Source of the DNA: Nymphaea colorata
Taxonomy: Eukaryota; Streptophyta; Magnoliopsida; Nymphaeales; Nymphaeaceae
Assembly: GCF_008831285.2 (NCBI RefSeq)
Contig: NC_045139.1
Coordinates: 35,871,706 to 35,935,705, forward strand
Length of the DNA stretch: 64,000 nucleotides
Reading direction: 5' to 3'
In this document: piece by piece, positions 60,895 through 64,000 of the stretch
Position numbering within the stretch: the stretch's first letter is position 1
How the letters are laid out: the number at the start of each line of letters is the position of its first letter
The notes under the pieces: generated by a model
Told to the model about the DNA's origin: nothing
Database searches by the model: none
What the model saw: only the letters and a program-made list of their open reading frames with translations
Program-made: the position numbers and the translations under genes

Positions 60895-61975
60895 TGCACA
60901 ACATCTTTAGATACCTTTGGTTGTTATAACTTAAGGTTAATATATATATACTTTCAGTTTGCAAATGTGTGTGTGTTTTGTTCCGCACAGTCGGACGGTA
61001 GTCGATGTGGACTCAGGTCTACGTATAATTAGATTTGCTGACTCCAAATAGCTGATTTGCTGAGGTGGGAACTGCTGATTTCCTACATTAAATCTCCAAA
61101 AAGATTTTTTGCTCAATCAAAACTTTACTGAAGTTGAATCCCCTGATTTCCATTACAGAAAGATCAGCTGGGCTTCTTGAAAACCAAAAGCCAAGCTGAA
61201 GCTGCTTAAATGACCAACTCTAGCACTTGGTATTGAGCTCCCTTCCCTTTCTGATGTGAAGCCCATTTGTTCAGGTCAGTATTACTCAACTGCAAATATA
61301 TTTTCACATTCTCTATGGGTTCCTGAACATAAGCACAAGGGGATCTCTTTCCAATTCGTTAAAATACAAGTCCTCCTTGTTTTCACTATTTTCTGCTCAT
61401 CAACCTTTACATTTAGGTTCTCAAAATTCACGTTTGCCGTGCTCCTCTCTTTTTTCCGGCAATCATGAATCGCCGGGAAAGGGTATAACCTGCTCCACCT
61501 TTTACACCTGAGCTGCAGTGATGTCAAGTCACGCGCAGACGCAGGTGCGACCACTTTCCAACAACTGAGAGGAAGGCAGGTCGAATTCGTTGACGTTTTA
61601 AGCCGCTTGTGTTGTCACACTTATCGAATTCGTTAGGGCGAGAAAGGAACAAACTCCACCATCAACATTAAGGCAACCCCTTTAAATAATAATAGTCCAA
61701 GTTGGTTGGTGAAGACTGATGCAACCACCCACCTTCCTGTTCAAGGGTTCTCTCCCTCGACCTTCTCTTTCTCTCTCTCTCTCTCTCTTTTTTTTTTCTT
61801 TTCAATGGAGTGGTCTTAAAGCAACGCAGCTATTTCAATTTTGATCATCTCTCTTCCTCTCAGAATAATGCCCACTTGACTTCAGTAGTTTAACCAAACT
61901 GGAGAAGCAAAAAGCATGACGACTGGGGTCCGCCATTGCCAAATCCTTCGCAATCAAGCAAAGCCGGTCGGATCA
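60895..61975. other. Intergenic, no gene seen
   Basis: No gene recognised. The second copy of the CAATCATGAAT block lies at about 61458, and a CT tract is at about 61768-61788 followed by a T run. Confidence 0.35.
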
Positions 61976-61979
61976 CGGA

Positions 61980-62899
61980 ATGGTGCAGGTTGGCACATAC
62001 TATCTCTCATCATTACGTCAGAGGGCTACCAACATTAATCCTAGAACACAACAACCAGATGTGAAGGAAATAAAGCAGAGGAATTTGTGCCTTACAAGGC
62101 AGAACCTGATGCCGCGGGTTCCCCGCGGAAGGAAAAGGCAAAAAGCGCGACTGCAACCAGAAGAAGGTCTCTCTCTCTCTCTCTATCCCTCTCCCTCTCC
62201 CTCTCCCTCTCTCTCTTTCTCTCTGTGTTTGTCTTTGCGTGCAGTATGCTGATTGACGCTATTGATAGGATGTTGCCGCTGAATTCCTGGCTCTCTGCAA
62301 CTCTCTGCAACAAGAAGACCCGAAGGAGATAAAGGTTAGTTAAAGTTTCGCTTGGTTTTTTTTCTTCTCTTAATCTCTACTTGGTAGTAGTTTTGAGACG
62401 ACGGCAGAATTACGTTCGATTCAACCGACTGATCTTCTCCGTCCGGTAGATGTACATGTAGGGCACGTTGAAAGATTGATTAATTTCACCTCTGTGCATG
62501 AACTCATTAATTTAACCTCTATACATGAACCACTTGCGGCTGGGGCAGATTCAACTGGGCAAGCGACGAACATCGAATCGGAATAGTTAGTTGAAACCCA
62601 GCGTTCAGACTTTTGTGTCTCCGTTTGATTTTCCCTGTACATAGTGGCACAGAGTGAAAGCCAAGGAACTTGAGTTCCCCAGTAAAGATCTAAACTCCTG
62701 CATGGGCAGTGATAATTTGCTCTTTCTGTTGATCTATGCCATGATTTTGAGATTCCACTGCGGTCGATCGATCCTTGCTTAAACGCTGCTGGTTTTTCTT
62801 CTTTTCCTTTTCTAGGAAGCAGGAGGAGCGCTGTGGAGAGGAACAGAGAGGTTGGGAGGAACCGTGATTTTGGGGAACTTGCGATATTCCTGGAATCTG
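61980..62899 (+). other. Possible unassigned transcribed locus (two or more exons)
   Basis: Moderately GC-rich sequence with plausible splice signals. One candidate exon ends AGAAGAAG|GTCTCT at about 62166, before a CT microsatellite. The next begins after CGTGCAG at about 62244 and reads MLIDAIDRMLPLNSWLSATL to a stop near 62331. A further candidate exon at 62816-62899 sits between TTTTCTAG and GTAAGC and is open for 28 codons (EAGGALWRGTERLGGTVILG and on). I recognise no family and cannot link these into one frame. It could be a non-coding RNA or the start of a gene that runs out of the window. Confidence 0.25.
62167..62224. repeat. (CT)n-rich microsatellite
   Basis: CT repeats interrupted by CCCT units, at the 5' end of a putative intron. 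Confidence 0.9.
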
Positions 62900-63680
62900 G
62901 TAAGCATGACAAAACATCGTATATCCAACTTTCCCTTCCTACAGTCTTTTCTCAAATATCAAGAGAGAAAAAGAAGACACCAATTTCTTGTTGATAAGGA
63001 AACACCAATTTCTTGTTGGTATTTGTGTACTTTGGGTAACATGATTCTATAAGTAAGTAGAGAGAAAATCCCAAATAGAACTAGAATCAAGGCTCTCTTC
63101 TTTCTCCATTTTTTTTCTGCTTTCAAGGTTTAAGGCTGCGTCGTGTCTTTAGAGACAGAGCTCCAACCAAAGGTAGAAGAAAAGAAACTCCAATGGGAGC
63201 AAATGCCGGTTGCACTCTAAGAACATGTGAACAAAGTAGAATCCAAAGCCACAAGGTTGAATCTGTTGGTCATGGCCCTACCTTAACCAAATAATTATAA
63301 CTAATCTATAGTTGAAAATACGCTGCATTATTAGGCTGGTGAAGAGTGAGTGGGGGAAACTGGTGCGTCTGGTCTTAATTGTTTATCTTTAACTTTCTCT
63401 TATTCTATTTCCCCCCTATGACAGCCCAATCACAAGGTAACATTAGGCTGTCTGCATTAAACAATGTTATCACAATAAGCCGTAAGGCCATCTGAACGAG
63501 TAAGCGATTCAGGAGCGTTACGAATCGGCTGATTCACCGATTCGATTCGGTAACTGAGTTTTCACAACACTGCGTGAAACCATCATGAGAGGATGAGAGT
63601 TGGAATTTAACACCATTACACAGGGCTTTGATTCGAAGCAATAAAACTTTTCATATCAAACACGTGCAACTCATAAAGAT

Positions 63681-63685
<5 letters not shown>
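62900..63685. other. Intergenic or intron, nothing recognisable
   Basis: AT-rich. At about 63500-63555 there is a GATTCACCGATTCGATTCGG-type fragment related to the repeat near 30670 and 31005. Confidence 0.4.

Positions 63686-63721
<36 letters not shown>
63686..63721. repeat. (GA)n microsatellite
   Basis: About 36 bp of uninterrupted GA. Confidence 0.95.
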
Positions 63722-63722
<1 letters not shown>

Positions 63723-63758
63723 ACTCCATCTCCTATTCTTTTCCTTGGGGCATCGAAC

Positions 63759-63998
63759 GGCTCGTTTGATGCATGTGAAGAAAAATGCATGGTAAAATTA
63801 TCACTGTACGGCATAGAGATTTTTTTCATGAAAAAAAGTTTGACTTAAAGAGGTCCGACTTTTTTGTGTGGGAACTTTTTCCCATTTCAAATAAAAAATG
63901 CATGGTAAAATTTCTTCTTTTTGATGTTTCAGGGTAAACCTTAAAAGACTTAAAAAAAAATCCACCGTTTTTCTTGTGCATCAAATCAAACAGGGTCT
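63759..63998. mobile_element. MITE-like inverted-repeat element at the window end
   Basis: The left end is GGCTCGTTTGATGCATG; the right end, reverse-complemented, is GACCCTGTTTGATTTGATGC. The word AAAATGCATGGTAAAATT occurs twice inside (63782 and 63896). A TTA follows the right end at the very edge of the window; no matching TTA is seen on the left, so the family is uncertain. Confidence 0.5.
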
Positions 63999-64000
63999 TA

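Noticed and set aside
62092..62313. Arg/Glu-repeat open frame on the minus strand
   Set aside because: The RERERERE stretch is the CT microsatellite read on the other strand.

Overview
This is a gene-poor stretch of nuclear DNA from a land plant, most likely an angiosperm. The protein families are plant ones, the introns are GT-AG, AT-rich and often 1-3 kb long, and (AT)n, (CT)n and (GA)n microsatellites and decayed transposons fill the space between genes. I cannot place the species from sequence alone.

Layout. 0-7 kb: transposon remnants, including two Tourist-like MITEs that share a TTA target site, a nested MITE pair, and a minisatellite of six or more copies (about 120-145 bp each) ending just before a gene. 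7.1-21.2 kb (+): a nine-exon gene for a long plant nucleotidyltransferase with a PAP/OAS1-type substrate-binding region and a long disordered tail. Its last exon carries an apparent one-base deletion in a C run. 25.5 kb (+): a 45-residue single-span membrane protein. 31.7-32.0 kb (-): a small basic protein that probably continues in another exon. 34.2-39.3 kb: six tandem units of about 0.8 kb on the minus strand. They carry a short membrane-protein gene family of unknown function, nearly all copies broken in different ways, separated by spacers with a 12-bp inverted repeat. 43.6-46.0 kb (+): a three-exon 127-residue coiled-coil protein. 48.2-55.0 kb (-): a twelve-exon FAS1 gene, the large subunit of chromatin assembly factor 1 (CAF-1), with two perfect E2F-type sites upstream. 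56-64 kb: AT-rich repeats with iterated modules, MITEs, and a possible unassigned transcribed locus at 62-63 kb.

The genes do not form an operon or pathway; they are independent eukaryotic loci. The strongest functional statements are FAS1 (replication-coupled histone H3-H4 deposition) and the nucleotidyltransferase (catalytic GS and DxD motifs present). The most unusual structure is the 34-39 kb array. Exon models were made by eye from splice consensus, reading phase and recalled family similarity, without transcript data.
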